Assembly (NCBI RefSeq): GCF_000344685.1
Contig: NW_006920410.1
Coordinates: forward strand, 2,854,570-2,918,569
DNA: 64,000 nucleotides
Direction: 5' to 3'
DNA from: Gloeophyllum trabeum ATCC 11539
Taxonomy: Eukaryota > Basidiomycota > Agaricomycetes > Gloeophyllales > Gloeophyllaceae
Below are positions 11,150 through 22,435 of the stretch, in pieces (within the stretch, counting starts at the first letter, position 1; each line of letters starts with the position of its first letter). The position numbers and the translations under genes are program-made. Below the pieces are notes generated by a model. That model worked only from the letters and a program-made list of their open reading frames with translations. It had not been told where the DNA came from and ran no database searches.

Positions 11150-14100
11150 ATGGCGGACACTACAACCTTGTCTGTACACCGGTGTCGCTTCGTCGATTAT
11201 ACCCCTTCAGCCATCACTGCCCTTGCATTCCCCCCTTTACCCCTTCCGTCTGTAAAGGGCAAGAAACCTGAAGCCCCGCGCAAAGCACTCAAGGTTGGTA
11301 CGCTCGCTGTCGGACGGGCAAACGGGAACGTCGAGCTGTGCGAATGGACCGGCACAGAGAACCAGATTGAAGCCCCTCAGGCGTGGGTCGTCAGAAAAGT
11401 GTGTCCCTAGTCTCTTCTGTGTGAGGATTAAGAGCTGCTTGTTTAATGCCGTTGGGTACGTTGTTGCTCATAGACATTGTCAGGACCGTATCCATCGAAA
11501 GTGGATAATTTGGCGTTCGTGATACGCTATCCGGATCTTGTAATGCAGGATGAGGTCCCTACGGTCGAGGACTTGCGCTTGTTTAGCACGGGAGGGGGGA
11601 CAGAGCTCGTGGAGTGGGACTTGGAGAAGGGATGCGTCAAGGTACGTCAAAGCTGTCTCTGCTTGATTCAGATGCTTGACCTGATAATGCGTCATTTAGC
11701 GAACAATACCGTCCCATGGAGGGTCTATCTGGTGTATAGCGCCTAACCATGCTTCCACCCTTCTTGCGCTGGGTTGCGAAGACGGTTCCGTCCGAATACT
11801 TTCACTGGCGGATGACTCCATCGTGCACCATAGGCGCTTTGATCGAGCAAAGTCCCGCTTACTCAGTATAGCGTGGGGTCCGCCAGTGCCCAAACAAAAG
11901 GCCGCAGGGGCACAGCAAGCGTCCGAAGACTCAGACGAGGATGAGGACACCTCGGAAGACTGGATAGACTCGTGGATCGTTACTGGCGGGTCCGATAGTA
12001 GCCTGCGGAAGTGGGATGTTGCGACGGGTCGCGTGGTGGACCGTATGGGAACAGATAAATTGCGGGGAGAGCGAACTCTAGTCTGGTCGGTCGCCGTTCT
12101 AGGGTGAGTAGAACTGTGGGTCGAGTCTCTTTACCAGGACTAACCAACTGTCGTGTTTGCTAGGGACGGCACCATCATTTCTGGCGATTCGATGGGCATG
12201 GTGAAGATGTGGGAATCACGGACCTGCACCCAGCTCCAGAGTTTCCAAGGTCATGGCGCAGATGTTCTCTGTCTGGCAATTGGACCCGTCTGTACCGGTT
12301 TTAGGACATTTCAGTTGTGTCGTGCTAATTTTTGTCAACGACAGGAAGGCACTACGGTTTACTCTTCCGGCGTCGACCAGAAGATAACACAGTTCTCCCT
12401 GGTGAAGACGGGAAACCCCTCTGACAAGTCGTCTATCCTACGGTCAAACAGTCGCTGGGTACAGTCTACTTCGCGGCGAATGCACTCGCACGATGTCCGG
12501 GCACTCGCAATGTGGCCGCCCTACAGCCCACTTCCGCCAACGTACAAGCGGATATTTCCTATTGACATTGCACCGATATTGGCATCCGGAGGATTGGATA
12601 TGAGCGTGGTGCTCACTCCTGCGGCCGTCCCGACGAGCACGATCACGAAGATTATAAACCCGCTGTCCACGAGTACCGTCGCAACGTTTGAGGACTCGTA
12701 TCACAGGCGTCTGGCGTATTCTTCGGGGCATGCGAACACTTCGGGACTAAAGTTGACGAAACAAGCTGGACTTCTCATGTGTATGCATGACGATAGCCTG
12801 AGCTTATGGCGAATACTCAAGAAACGCACACCTCCCCTCGGTGACGACGCTGACGCGGTCGACGCTGACTTAGATACCAGTACCGGGTCGGGAGGATGGA
12901 GTAAGGTCCTGGAGATGGACCTTAGTGTCCAGTCGAATCTCGTGGCGAGCTCTATGTCTGACGACGGCCGGTGGGTCGTCGTCTCGGACCTGTTCGAGAC
13001 GAAATTATTCGCGTTGGAGCAAGCTGTAAGCTGATCCTCTGGTTGTGCTTCCTTCATCCGGGGCTAATGATCTCGCTTTACTAGAGCAAGGATGACCAGC
13101 TGAAGCCCAGGCGTATCCGTGAATTCCCATCCATCCTCCAAGGGCACCTTCCGAAGTCGAGGAACGAGGAGCCCTCTACAGGTGCATCTGCGTTTGCTTT
13201 TTCCCCCGATTCCTCGAAGCTTGCTATGGCTACAACAATGAGCGGCTATGTCCTGATTGTCGACCTGGGTTCGGGTGAGGCAAAGCCGCGAGTGCTGCGG
13301 CGGTTCGACCACCATCGGATGCAGAGGGTGCCTGTTCGGAGTCGGTTCGCCGATGGCCCTCAGGCCAATGGTGACGGGGACGACATCGAAATGGACGAAG
13401 AACCTGCGAGCGATGGCGATGACGAAGCATCCTTGGCCGAAGAGTCGTCTCCTGTGACGGCAACAGTGTCCCGGATGGCGGTCAGCGTAGACGGGCAGTG
13501 GCTAGCGACGACAGACGACCGGTGTCGGACGCACATATTCAACCTCGACTCTGTCCAAGTAAGCGTCTCCTACAACCAGCCCAGACTCTCCTCCTAATGC
13601 TTGTTCACTCAGCACCATTGCGTCCTACCTACCTTCCCCCAACCCGTCCACGCGCTCGCCTTCTCCCCCTCCAACCCCTCCATCCTCGTGCTCGCCCTCG
13701 CCAACAACACGCTGCACATCTTCGACGTCGAGGCGCGGCAGTTCCCCGACTGGGCACGGCCGCTGTGCGCGTCGCTCCCGCAGCGCTTCACGCGCCTGCA
13801 CGACCCCGTCGTCGGCGTGACCTTCGACCCCGGGGCGTCCGCGCGCGACCCTTCCGGCGCGGCGGCGCTGTTCTGGGGCGCGACGTGGATTTGCAAGGTG
13901 AAGCTGGACGCGCCCGTCGGGTGGGGCGGGTTCTCGAAGAAGCGGAGGCGGCAGAGCGCGAAGCACGACGGTGGCAGGGTCACCTCGGACGAGGGCCGGC
14001 ATGACCTGCAGCAGACGAACTTTAAGCTGATCACGCATTATCGCCCGCTTCTGCTCGTTGACTTCCTCGCTCCGGGCGAGCTCGTCGTCGTCGAGCGGCC

Positions 14101-14164
14101 GCTGGTGGACGTCCTCACGAAGCTGCCGCCTGCTTACTTCAAGCCGAAGTACGGTGCTACGTGA
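11150..14164 (+). CDS. UTP4: U3 snoRNP / t-Utp protein Utp4 (cirhin-like WD40)
   Basis: WD40-repeat protein of the small-subunit processome (UtpA/t-Utp subcomplex), acting in the nucleolus on pre-18S rRNA. Seen: start M-A-D-T-T-T-L-S-V-H-R-C-R-F-V-D-Y with A-I-T-A-L-A-F (first blade), G-N-V-E-L-C-E-W, G-G-G-T-E-L-V-E-W-D-L, G-G-S-D-S-S-L-R-K-W-D-V, G-D-S-M-G-M-V-K-M-W-E-S, then a second propeller with V-H-A-L-A-F-S-P-S-N near 13650 and the ending Y-F-K-P-K-Y-G. An acidic insert (D-S-D-E-D-E-D) sits near 11925-11950 and another (D-D-I-E-M-D-E-E) near 13380. About six short introns. The exon at 13610-14164 is markedly GC-rich at third positions compared with earlier exons. Confidence 0.9.
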
Positions 14165-14419
14165 TCCTCATTGATGGATGGAGACACTCGGTCGTCGTCA
14201 TTAATGTATCGTTACATGCAGCGCCTGAAGCTGCGTATGTACAGCGTGTATCGGTAGTGCTAAAAGTATATTATGCCGATCGGTAATTGAAGTACCCCCT
14301 GGGCGAGAATCGAAGGCGAAGGAGAGAGCGCTATTGATACAGTGAGGTAGAGAATAAGTCAATACTAGTGGCGAGTAACGTCGTCTATGGGTGGGAGCGG
14401 TGAGGAGGGTGGAAAGTGT

Positions 14420-15321
14420 TTAACCGCGCGTCTTTTGGAGGGCGTCCTGTTGATCTTGCATCTGGTCCTCCCTGTACACGAGATCAGTGTCCAGAACGAT
14501 TCAAGGGGCGGAGAACCTACTTGGCGTTGAGGATTGACAGATACAGGGTCCAGAAGACACCGCACGTCGATTGGAAGGGTACGCGATACGGCAAGGGCAT
14601 GTACCGGAAATTGATGAGCTGTAAGAGTCGTTAGACACGCCGCAGCGCGATGTACGAGAAAAAGCCTACCTGTGCGATCGGCCATACCTGCCAGTTGGCG
14701 GTGATGGCAGGTACGTAGAGGTCTCGGAACTTTCCCTTGATGTGGGCTGCGTCGCGACCCTCCATGACGCCCATGGAACCCAGGAAGGCCACCAGACCAA
14801 TGGGAGCCCTTTGATAGAGGTATCGGTAAGCAAGAACTGGGATGTCGGGTTTGATGAACTCACATGAACAGCTGGTCGGCGGCGACGCGCTTCGTCAGCG
14901 CACGAGCGCTGACCTTGCCTGCTGACGAGCCTGTCTGCACGGTTCGGAGCGGGAAGCGCCTCTCGAGGAATATGTTCCATCGCCCAATAACAGGACCTGG
15001 GGTACCGTTAGCATCTCCCTAGTTCCCACCTATGATCCACGACTCACCCATTGTGAACCCAAACGCAAAGAACCGCAGCGTCCGCAAGACATCATACTGC
15101 TGCCTCTGCCGGTCCTCCCAAGTCTTATTAGGGCCCAGCTGTGCACGTGAGATAAGCTGCCGCCCTGGCCCCCGACATAAGCCCATACTCACCGTCTTCT
15201 GGGCTATCTGCGCGACAAAGTCGCCAAAAGCATTGAGCGCGCCGTTGGTGACGGCGAGTGTGCCGTACGGGTGGGTATCAAAGGACTGTTGGTAGGCGCG
15301 AGCGAGTGCAATGCTGGTCAT
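14420..15321 (-). CDS. Mpv17/PMP22 family inner-membrane protein (Sym1-like)
   Basis: Integral membrane protein of the Mpv17/PMP22/Sym1 family; yeast Sym1 and human MPV17 sit in the mitochondrial inner membrane and support metabolism or mtDNA upkeep under stress. Start M-T-S-I-A-L-A-R-A-Y-Q-Q-S-F at 15321. Seen: G-A-L-N-A-F-G-D-F-V-A-Q in the first helix, R-T-L-R-F-F-A-F-G-F, G-P-V-I-G-R-W-N-I-F-L-E near 14990, and the family signature W-x-V-W-P-x-x-Q-x-I-N-F near 14640-14690 (here N-W-Q-V-W-P-I-A-Q-L-I-N-F-R-Y-M-P), followed by F-W-T-L-Y-L-S. Stop at 14420. About four introns. Convergent with Utp4, 255 bp apart. The motif fixes the family; mitochondrial rather than peroxisomal location is inferred. 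Confidence 0.9.
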
Positions 15322-15591
15322 CGTGGTCGGTGAAAGGTTACTACAGTGCAGGGAGCGGAGGGCTTATAGGCCTACCTGTATGAGTTCATGCAGCCACAGC
15401 TGGCCGGCTACGCTGGAGCAAGTGGTGTCTATTGGAGAGCGCAATCTCGCAGCGGGAGTCTCGCGACTGCGGCGGTGGCTGAGGAATATACCGCGCACGC
15501 GTGACGTCAGGCACAGCCACCACTTCCTGTCCGATCATGTCCAGAACGAGCCCGAAGCACTGAATACTAGTGTCTATTATCTACGTGTACT

Positions 15592-16675
15592 CTACAGCAG
15601 CTTCAAGTGTCTCGTCACTTCGTCGATCACCGAGATTGGGCCTGCAAGTCTGTCAGCAACCAGCGGCGAGTTCGCCCTGCCCATCACATACCAGGTCCTA
15701 TCCCGAGCACAGTGCGAGCGCCTTGCAGCACCTGCGTTCTTCCGCTGAACGACATCTGAGTTCGATTGAAAGGTCACAACGTTGGGGTTCACGCACGCGT
15801 CCTCTACTATTCGAGCGCACAAGTTCAAGCTCTTTGCGATCGCCGCCAGCTCCAGCAGCTCCTCCTGCGAAGATACCCGGAGCGCAATCTTCGCCTGCCT
15901 AAGGTCACAGTTAGAGTGATACTAGTAGTCATTAGAGTGCAATACCTACCCCCATCTCTCCCATTGATGCAGGAGCTGCCAAAGTGAATATTTCGTCCAC
16001 CACAGCAACAATATCCGACATTCTCACCTTTGGATTTTTCTTCTCGAGTGCCTTGTAGCATGCCAATGTAGCATGGCTTTGCGAGGTCAGAGGAGACGGC
16101 CAGCATGTTTACCGTTGGTGACTCTCACCCGCACCTGCAAATGGGTAAGAGAGTATACCAGGCACCCTTTCATGCGGCTACGTACTGTGCACACATCTTC
16201 CCTGTTGTCATCTTCAAGTCGGTCCTGACCACGAGAACCTGACCGGTTTCGTCCAGCTTCATAAGAAGGGTCGGCGAGATGACTTTGGACTCACCAATTT
16301 ACACGCTTCATTCCTCTTAGGAGCGACAGCTGTTAGGTCACCATCCGTGGGGTCATCCACATCACTGTCCTCTTCCTCCTGCACCTGCTCTGCAACTTCT
16401 TTTGTTTCGGTCTTGACGTCCTGGGTTCCAGGTGGAGGAGCTGCCGCCTTTGCCTGGGCTGACTTAGATCCTAGGTAATAGCCGGCACCCAGTGACAGCA
16501 GAGCAAGGCCGACAGATGCTGCAGCTAGAAGACATATCAGACGTCGAACGGATGTGTATACCGGATTGGTGAACGGACTTTGAGATGGTGAAGGCATCGA
16601 GCAACCCGGTGAGGAAGTGAAGTGAGTGCGCGGCATTTGCCGGGCCGCATTTTCGAAAGTTTCCCCTGCGATCAC
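15592..16675 (-). CDS. PTH2: Peptidyl-tRNA hydrolase 2, membrane-anchored (copy 1)
   Basis: Hydrolyses the ester bond of peptidyl-tRNA released from stalled ribosomes. Exons resolved by hand: E1 ends 16295; E2 16238-16186; a 6-nt exon 16134-16129; then 16076-16028, 15975-15950, 15898-15797, 15744-15692 and 15641-15592. Joined, they give V-V-R-T-D-L-K-M-T-T-G-K, A-Q-C-G-H-A-T-L-A-C-Y, W-G-Q-A-K-I-A-L-R, A-R-I-V-E-D-A-G-R-T-Q, G-A-R-T-V-L-G-I-G-P and S-V-I-D-E-V-T-R-H-L-K-L-L, covering the whole Pth2 fold. Exon 1 encodes a transmembrane segment (L-I-C-L-L-A-A-A-S-V-G-L-A-L-L) and an acidic linker, as in vertebrate PTRH2 of the outer mitochondrial membrane. Alternative start M-P-R-T-H at 16636. 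A paralogue with identical exon lengths lies at 32412-33268. Confidence 0.93.
16129..16134 (-). other. 6-nt internal exon of PTH2 copy 1
   Basis: GTGCGG on the minus strand, bounded by TTTGCAG upstream and GTGAGAG downstream. It joins CA| to |C CAT so that the codons read CAG TGC GGC CAT (Q-C-G-H), the conserved Pth2 motif. Flanking introns are 51 and 52 nt. The copy at 32714-32719 is in exactly the same place. Confidence 0.88.
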
Positions 16676-16773
16676 TTTGGTCTCTTGCTTCCCCGGCCTC
16701 CCCGTCTCTTGTTTGTCTCTGCGCAGCGCCAGGTGATACCAACTGAAGGGACTTGAAACAGTCGAACTCCTCT

Positions 16774-18767
16774 ATGATGGCGCAGGAAAACTCTGCTGGC
16801 GGTGTCAAGGTCCCAGCCCCAGTCCCAAACGCAGATACGACCGACGGACGGCGGCCCTTCTCCTCGCTCGAGCTCTCCGAGCCGACCCAAAAAGCCCTCG
16901 CAGAGATGGGCTTCACGCACATGACCCCCGTGCAAGAAAAATCCATCCCGCCGCTGCTCACCGGGCGCGACGTGCTCGGCGCCGCGCGCACCGGCTCGGG
17001 CAAGACGCTCGCGTTCCTCATCCCCGCCGTCGAGCTCCTCCACCGACTGAAATTCAAGCCGCGCAACGGTGAGTGCCCGCAGTTGGCTCGGAGCCACGGG
17101 GTTGAGAATGACTCTGAAGGTGCTGTGTCTGTGTGAAGGGACGGGGGTTATCATCATCTCGCCGACGAGGGAACTGGCGCTGCAGATATTTGGCGTGGCG
17201 AAGGAGCTCATGGCGCATCACTCGCAGACGTTTGGGATTCTCATGGGCGGGGCGAACCGGCGGGCAGAGGCGGATAAGCTGATGAAGGGGGTGAATTTGC
17301 TGGTGGCGACGCCGGGGCGGTTGATGGATCATCTTCAGGCACGTAGTCTTATGTTGTCTGCTGCGTCTAATTTACGTTGACGGCTTTGAATAGGATACGA
17401 AAGGTTTCGTCTTTCGGAATCTGAAGTGTCTGGTTATTGACGAGGCGGACCGGATACTGGAGGTCGGTTTCGAGGAGCAGATGAAGAGGATCATCTCGAT
17501 TTTACCCAGTGGTAAGCAGCATGAGCATAATTATGCCCTCGTTATACTGAGTCCGACTTGGACAGAGGAGAGACAGACTATGCTATTCTCCGCCACCCAG
17601 ACGACGAAAGTGACTGACCTGGCTCGAATATCACTGCGCCCCGGTCCCCTCTTGATCGACGTGGACAGGGAAGAAGCTACAAGTACCGTATCTACCCTCT
17701 CACAAGGCTATGTCGTATGCCCGTCGGATCGGCGGTTCCTCCTCCTGTTCACTTTCCTCAAGAAAAATATGAAGAAGAAAATCATCGTTTTCTTCTCAAG
17801 TTGTAATTCTGTCAAGTACCATGCGGAGTTACTGAACTACATAGATGTTCCCGTCCTTGATCTGCACGTGAGTTGCCACCTCGTTGGTCTTTCACCTACG
17901 ACGGCCTGATCCCTCGCGGCCTTGCAGGGAAAACAAAAGCAGCAGAAACGAACAAACACCTTCTTCGAGTTCTGCAACGCAGAGAGCGGCACTCTGTTAT
18001 GCACAGACGTCGCAGCTCGTGGGCTCGATATTCCCCGCGTAGACTGGATCATCCAGTTCGACCCGCCAGACGACCCGCGTGACTACATCCACCGTGTCGG
18101 ACGGACAGCGCGCGCCGGGAAAGTGGGGAAGAGTCTGCTGTTCTTGCTGGAGAGCGAGCTTGGTTTCTTGCGCTACTTGAAGGAGGCGAAAGTGCCGCTG
18201 AACGAGTTTAGCTTCCCAGCGAACAAGATCGCTAATGTCCAGAGCCAGGTACGTATCACATCTTCGATTCTTCCCTCTGTGGTCTAATATATTGCATAGC
18301 TGGAGAAGCTCCTGCAGAAGAACTACTTCCTGCACCAGTCCGCAAAGGACGGGTTCCGGTCATACCTCCAGGCATACGCCTCGTATTCCCTGAAGAAGAT
18401 ATTCGACGTCAACCAGCTCGACCTTGTCAAAGTCGGGAAGGCATTCGGGTTTGCAGTGCCGCCACGCGTGAACCTGAATATCCCCGGCTCGGGGAAGAGC
18501 AGCGCAGATAAATCTGGGCTGAAGCGGAAGCGGAAAGTGAGCGGCGACGACGACGAGGAGAATGAGGAGGAGTGGGAGCCGATAGGAGAGGATGGGGGCG
18601 TGGACGGGGACGACGGGGAAGAGGAGGAGACTGGGAGACGGCAGGCGCGGAGAAGTGGGAAGGACCGCAGGATAGAGACGCTGGGGAAGCGGAAGGTGCA
18701 GAAGGAGGTGTACAAGAAGTCTATGGGGCGGAATAAGGGCCCCGGGGGCGCACAATGGACTCGGTGA
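16774..18767 (+). CDS. HAS1: DEAD-box RNA helicase Has1 (DDX18-like)
   Basis: ATP-dependent RNA helicase of 60S (and 40S) ribosome assembly, needed for release of snoRNAs such as U14 from pre-rRNA. Motifs in order: Q motif with F-T-H-M-T-P-V-Q, motif I A-R-T-G-S-G-K-T, Ia P-T-R-E-L-A, GG near G-G-A-N-R, Ib T-P-G-R, II D-E-A-D-R, III S-A-T, then [19 protein letters not shown] and [10 protein letters not shown]. The Has1/DDX18 C-terminal extension is visible ([23 protein letters not shown]), followed by a basic and acidic tail with K-R-K-R-K. The open frame begins with TTG at 16753; ATG at 16774 or 16777 is the likely start. Divergent from PTH2 copy 1 with 98 bp between the starts. Confidence 0.95.
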
Positions 18768-19064
18768 CCCCGGCTGTATGTTGTGTATTTACTGCATTTC
18801 TGTATTTTTTTTTGTTGGATTTTACGCGCTGTCCCTTCCCTTGATGCACGCGTCGGGCACGCGGTCGGAGCGAGCGTAATGAAAGCAGGCACCGCCGTCG
18901 CGCGCGTTCCACTTGTGACGTGGTGGCTGTCACGGCCGGCCCTAAAGGACCCTCGAGGCTGCGTCACAGTGCGCAAGCAAATACCCCCTCAGCCGCACGC
19001 CCCATACCGCTCTTGCTCTTGACATTTTCGATAGCGACTGCTTCATCTTTACTGGGAAGAAACG

Positions 19065-20233
19065 ATGGCGACGACGCAGGTCAGTGCTGAATTCCAGATC
19101 GGTTTGTGGGCTATGTGACTGAAGGAGGCGCGCGTGGAACAGCACTACGTGTGGGCGGCGGGGCATTTTGTGCTGCTCGCTGCTGCTTTCAAATGTCTCT
19201 TGTCGTTTGTGATGTTTAGAGGTGCTTCTCCGTGGTGGTACCGAAGTGGGTGTCTGATTCATTCAGGGTATCTCCGTCATGCGTGCTGAGACTCGTGTAA
19301 CGTCTTGCAGCTGGATTCGTCGGCGCGCTCATCAGTTATGGGATAGTTTGCTTGTAAGCCTCGTTGTAAAGACTCATAGCGGAGGCACGAAGCTGACTCT
19401 TTGCTCAATAGAAAGTCCCTCGGGGTGAGTTCACCGCGATAGTGTCAACGGAGCCGGAACTAACGGTACGCCAGCCTCCTCAACCGAATGCTGCGTATAT
19501 TAGGCGTGCCATGATGGATGAAGTAAGTCGTGGTTTATTACCGATCATATGCTGCTTTTGTCTGACTGATATGCAAACCAGAATGTCCAGTACCTCCTCC
19601 TCGCCTTCTTCTGGTGGTCGTCCAAGCCCATAACCAGTAAGTTGTCAGACGTAGCAAATGTGTTCAGCATTGACGCATCTTTGCAGTCGTCCTGGCGCCC
19701 TACGCGATCTTCTCTCTTTTCCACGTCCTTACCTTCACTCGTACGACTTTGATGTCCCAATTCCTGCCCCCCGGTCCTCCTGCCACCGCTGGAGGGGCCC
19801 CCACCCCTCACCCTATCGCTAAGAAGCTACAAGTTTGGGTCAAAGGTCAATATTCAGCTTGTCCTAGCTATTTTAGGAGTCTGACGTATACTCTACCGCT
19901 TTGACAGCTAACTACAATAAGGCTATGGCCGCCGTGGCTTACACAGAGCTCATCATCCTCATCCGCGTAGTCCTCGGTGCCTTGACCTTCCAAAACTCCC
20001 TCATCACTCCGCTCGTCTACGTCCACTTCCTTCGCCAGCGCTACTACCAGTCGACCTTTACCCGCGATGCTGTCGCCTTCGCTAACGCCAAGATTACTGA
20101 GTATGTGCGCAGAGAGGGTACCCCTCCCGTGCTCGGCCAGGTCTGGGAGAAAGTGCAGATGCTTGTCGGCAGGTGGGCTGGCAGTGTGCTCGCCCCTCAG
20201 CAGCCCGCTCCTGGCGCTGCGGCTGCTCGTTGA
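19065..20233 (+). CDS. Pom33/TMEM33-like ER and nuclear-envelope membrane protein
   Basis: Exons joined: 19065-19079 (M-A-T-T-Q), one from 19125 with Q-H-Y-V-W-A-A-G-H-F-V-L-L-A-A-A-F, G-F-V-G-A-L-I-S-Y-G-I-V-C, K-S-L-G, then P-P-Q-P-N-A-A-Y-I-R-R-A-M-M-D-E, Q-Y-L-L-L-A-F-F-W-W, and A-P-Y-A-I-F-S-L-F-H-V-L-T-F-T-R. The last exon ends in a run of P, G and A. The F-H-V-L-T-F pattern with four hydrophobic segments fits the TMEM33/Pom33 family, whose yeast members sit in the ER and nuclear envelope and assist pore assembly. One intron (about 19430-19475) contains a clean branch site, gaactaacgg, which decides against reading through the in-frame ORF there. The family call rests on pattern, so moderate confidence. 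Confidence 0.75.
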
Positions 20234-20499
20234 AAACGTGAGGAAAGAGCGGGCTTGTTGGCGACCGGGTGTCATTTCGATGTTCCATAGCTGAATGTTT
20301 TCTATGAAGGACAAAGTAGATTATGACGTCGGTCTAAATATAGTGCGCAATCCATTTCTTGTAATATGCTGATCTGTGGCCGTCGTGAACGAGATGTCAG
20401 ACGTTAGAGCACAACTAAGAGAATGCAGAGGACAACTTACGCCACGTGACACCAAATATCGCTTTCCGGGCGTCCGGGCCGCGCCTGCTTACTGTGCTA

Positions 20500-22097
20500 A
20501 TGTCTTCACGCTCACTGTCTTTCGTCTTCTCCTCCATGTCTCGATTATACGACACGATTGTCATCGGCGCAGGATGGTCTGGAATTGTCGCAGCACGCGA
20601 TCTGTCGAAGGCGGGGCATTCCGTCCTCATCCTGGAGGCTAGGGACCGCATCGGTGGTAGAGCGAGGACGTACACCGACGGCATGCATGTCCCTGTCGAT
20701 CTAGGGTGTAGCTTCGTCCATGGTAAGAGACGATGTTGAGAGTAGGGCCGATATAGGTCTTGACCACTAGCATAGGTTACAAAGAAGGTAATCCGGCGAG
20801 AGACATCGCGAAAGAGTTCGGCGTAGTAAGCACCGTGCAGCCAGTAGATCGTCGGGGGTCGCCGACGCTTCGAACTTAGAAAACCAACGTATGTCAACTC
20901 ACCGAGCGGCAGGTGTGGCGGTCAAGTAGTGAGTATCCCCTTTGATCCTGGGGACTGTCCTGGTATATCCGCGTCACAGAGCCGGAACCGCCTTCCGTCG
21001 AACACAAGCTGGTGGCGAATCTCGGCGCAGCCCGATCGTCCGCTCAGGCCCTTGCTCAAAGCGCCAGCCCACCTCCTTCACCGTTGACACCGCTCTCGGA
21101 GGCGTTGTTCAGCCAGCAATCGCCCCTTTTCGCCGATATTCAGGATAAGGAGCTCGCGGTCTCGTTCGCTCGTTCGCTCGAGGTGCCGCTCGGGGTTGTC
21201 CTGGAAAAGGCGAGTTTACGATGGGACGGGTGGGAGAACAACTTTGCGGGTTCCGATGCTGCACCCGAAGGGGGATTCCAGCGGTTCTTGGAGAAGATAG
21301 TGGACGAGAGCAAGAAGGACGGGGTCGAAGTAAGGTTGGGAGAGGCGGTGAAGAAGGTCGAGAAGAGCCAAGAAGGCGTCAAGATATTGACGGCGAAAGA
21401 CGGCGAGTATACTGCCAAGACCGTGATCTGCACGATTCCTCTTGGGGTGTTGAAGACGAATGCAAAGACACTCTTTGAGCCACCACTGCCCACGCGCCGA
21501 TTGGAGACCATCGCAGGAACGCACGTAGGAGTCCTCGAGAAGCTCGTCCTCGCATACCCTTCCGCTTGGTGGCCGGACGCAGCGAAGGCGAGCCCGTACA
21601 TCCACTTACCGTCAGAGACGCGCCAAAGCGAAGCAAAGGACGCAAAGAGCGTGTTCCGCCAGAACACCTTCATCCTCGCATCGTTTGCTGCCCCGGTGTT
21701 GCCCCAGCAGCATCCCACAGTCCTCTTCTACATCTCCGAGACTCCTGCGTTAGCACTAGAGAAGTTCTCCGCCGAGGAAGTCGCTACGGCCGGGCACGAG
21801 TTCCTAGTCGAGCGCTTCGCCGTTGGGTCTGCGCCGAAACCTACCGGTCACGTCCTGACTAACTGGAGGACTGATCCGTTGGCCCTGGGAGCGACTACGA
21901 CGCCTTCTATTGTAGGAGAGGGGCGGAGTCCGCTGGATTTCGTGGAGTTGGGTAAGCCTTTGTGGGGAGGCAGTTTGGGCTTTGCCGGAGAGCATACCGA
22001 CGCGAACCATAGAGGAAGTGTCGCGGGTGCCGTCGTCAGCGGTGCGCGCGAGGCTGAGAGGGTCGCGAAATACCTGAACAAGTTGAAGGAGACATAA
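20500..22097 (+). CDS. FAD-dependent amine oxidase (polyamine oxidase-like)
   Basis: Flavin amine oxidase. The N-terminus has the dinucleotide-binding motif [15 protein letters not shown] and then [12 protein letters not shown], with D-L-G-C-S-F-V-H-G just after. The C-terminal FAD contact [18 protein letters not shown] is complete, and the [11 protein letters not shown] block lies in the middle. This order fits polyamine oxidases (Fms1/PAO type), which oxidise spermine, spermidine or acetyl derivatives; the substrate cannot be read from the sequence. Starts at 20500 (M-S-S-R-S-L) or 20537 (M-S-R-L-Y-D); no clear targeting signal. The last exon from about 21010 to 22097 is one long uninterrupted stretch, unlike the intron-rich neighbours. 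Confidence 0.88.
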
Positions 22098-22435
22098 GAC
22101 AGGATCCACAGTAACATCAGAGAATAGCTACGGCAATAATTTCACAACATGTAAAACATCGATATATCCTCCCTGGATGCTTACGATAGAGCTGTACATT
22201 TGCTGTACATGTATGTATTTTTATGCTGTCGTGGACGCGTTGAGGACGCGATCGAAGTGCCTCGGCAAACGCCGACCATTTCTTGTGACGCCAGTCACGC
22301 CACCCAACCCTGACGTCATCAAAGCTACTCCTCTCTGGCGCAACTTGGGCCCTGCGCTCGCCTCAAGCGCTGCCATATAATGGCTGCCATGCATGAACGG
22401 ACTGCTTTCTCAGACCTGTCACCGAAACCACCACT

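Noticed and set aside
13498..14038. Long plus- and minus-strand frames overlapping the last Utp4 exon
   Set aside because: High GC at this exon removes stops in other frames; only the Utp4 frame continues the WD40 pattern.
19430..19500. Reading through the short open frame V-S-T-E-P-E-L in the Pom33-like gene
   Set aside because: The stretch has a GTGAGT donor, a CTAAC branch site and a CCAG acceptor 51 nt apart, and removing it keeps K-S-L-G|P-P-Q-P in frame.
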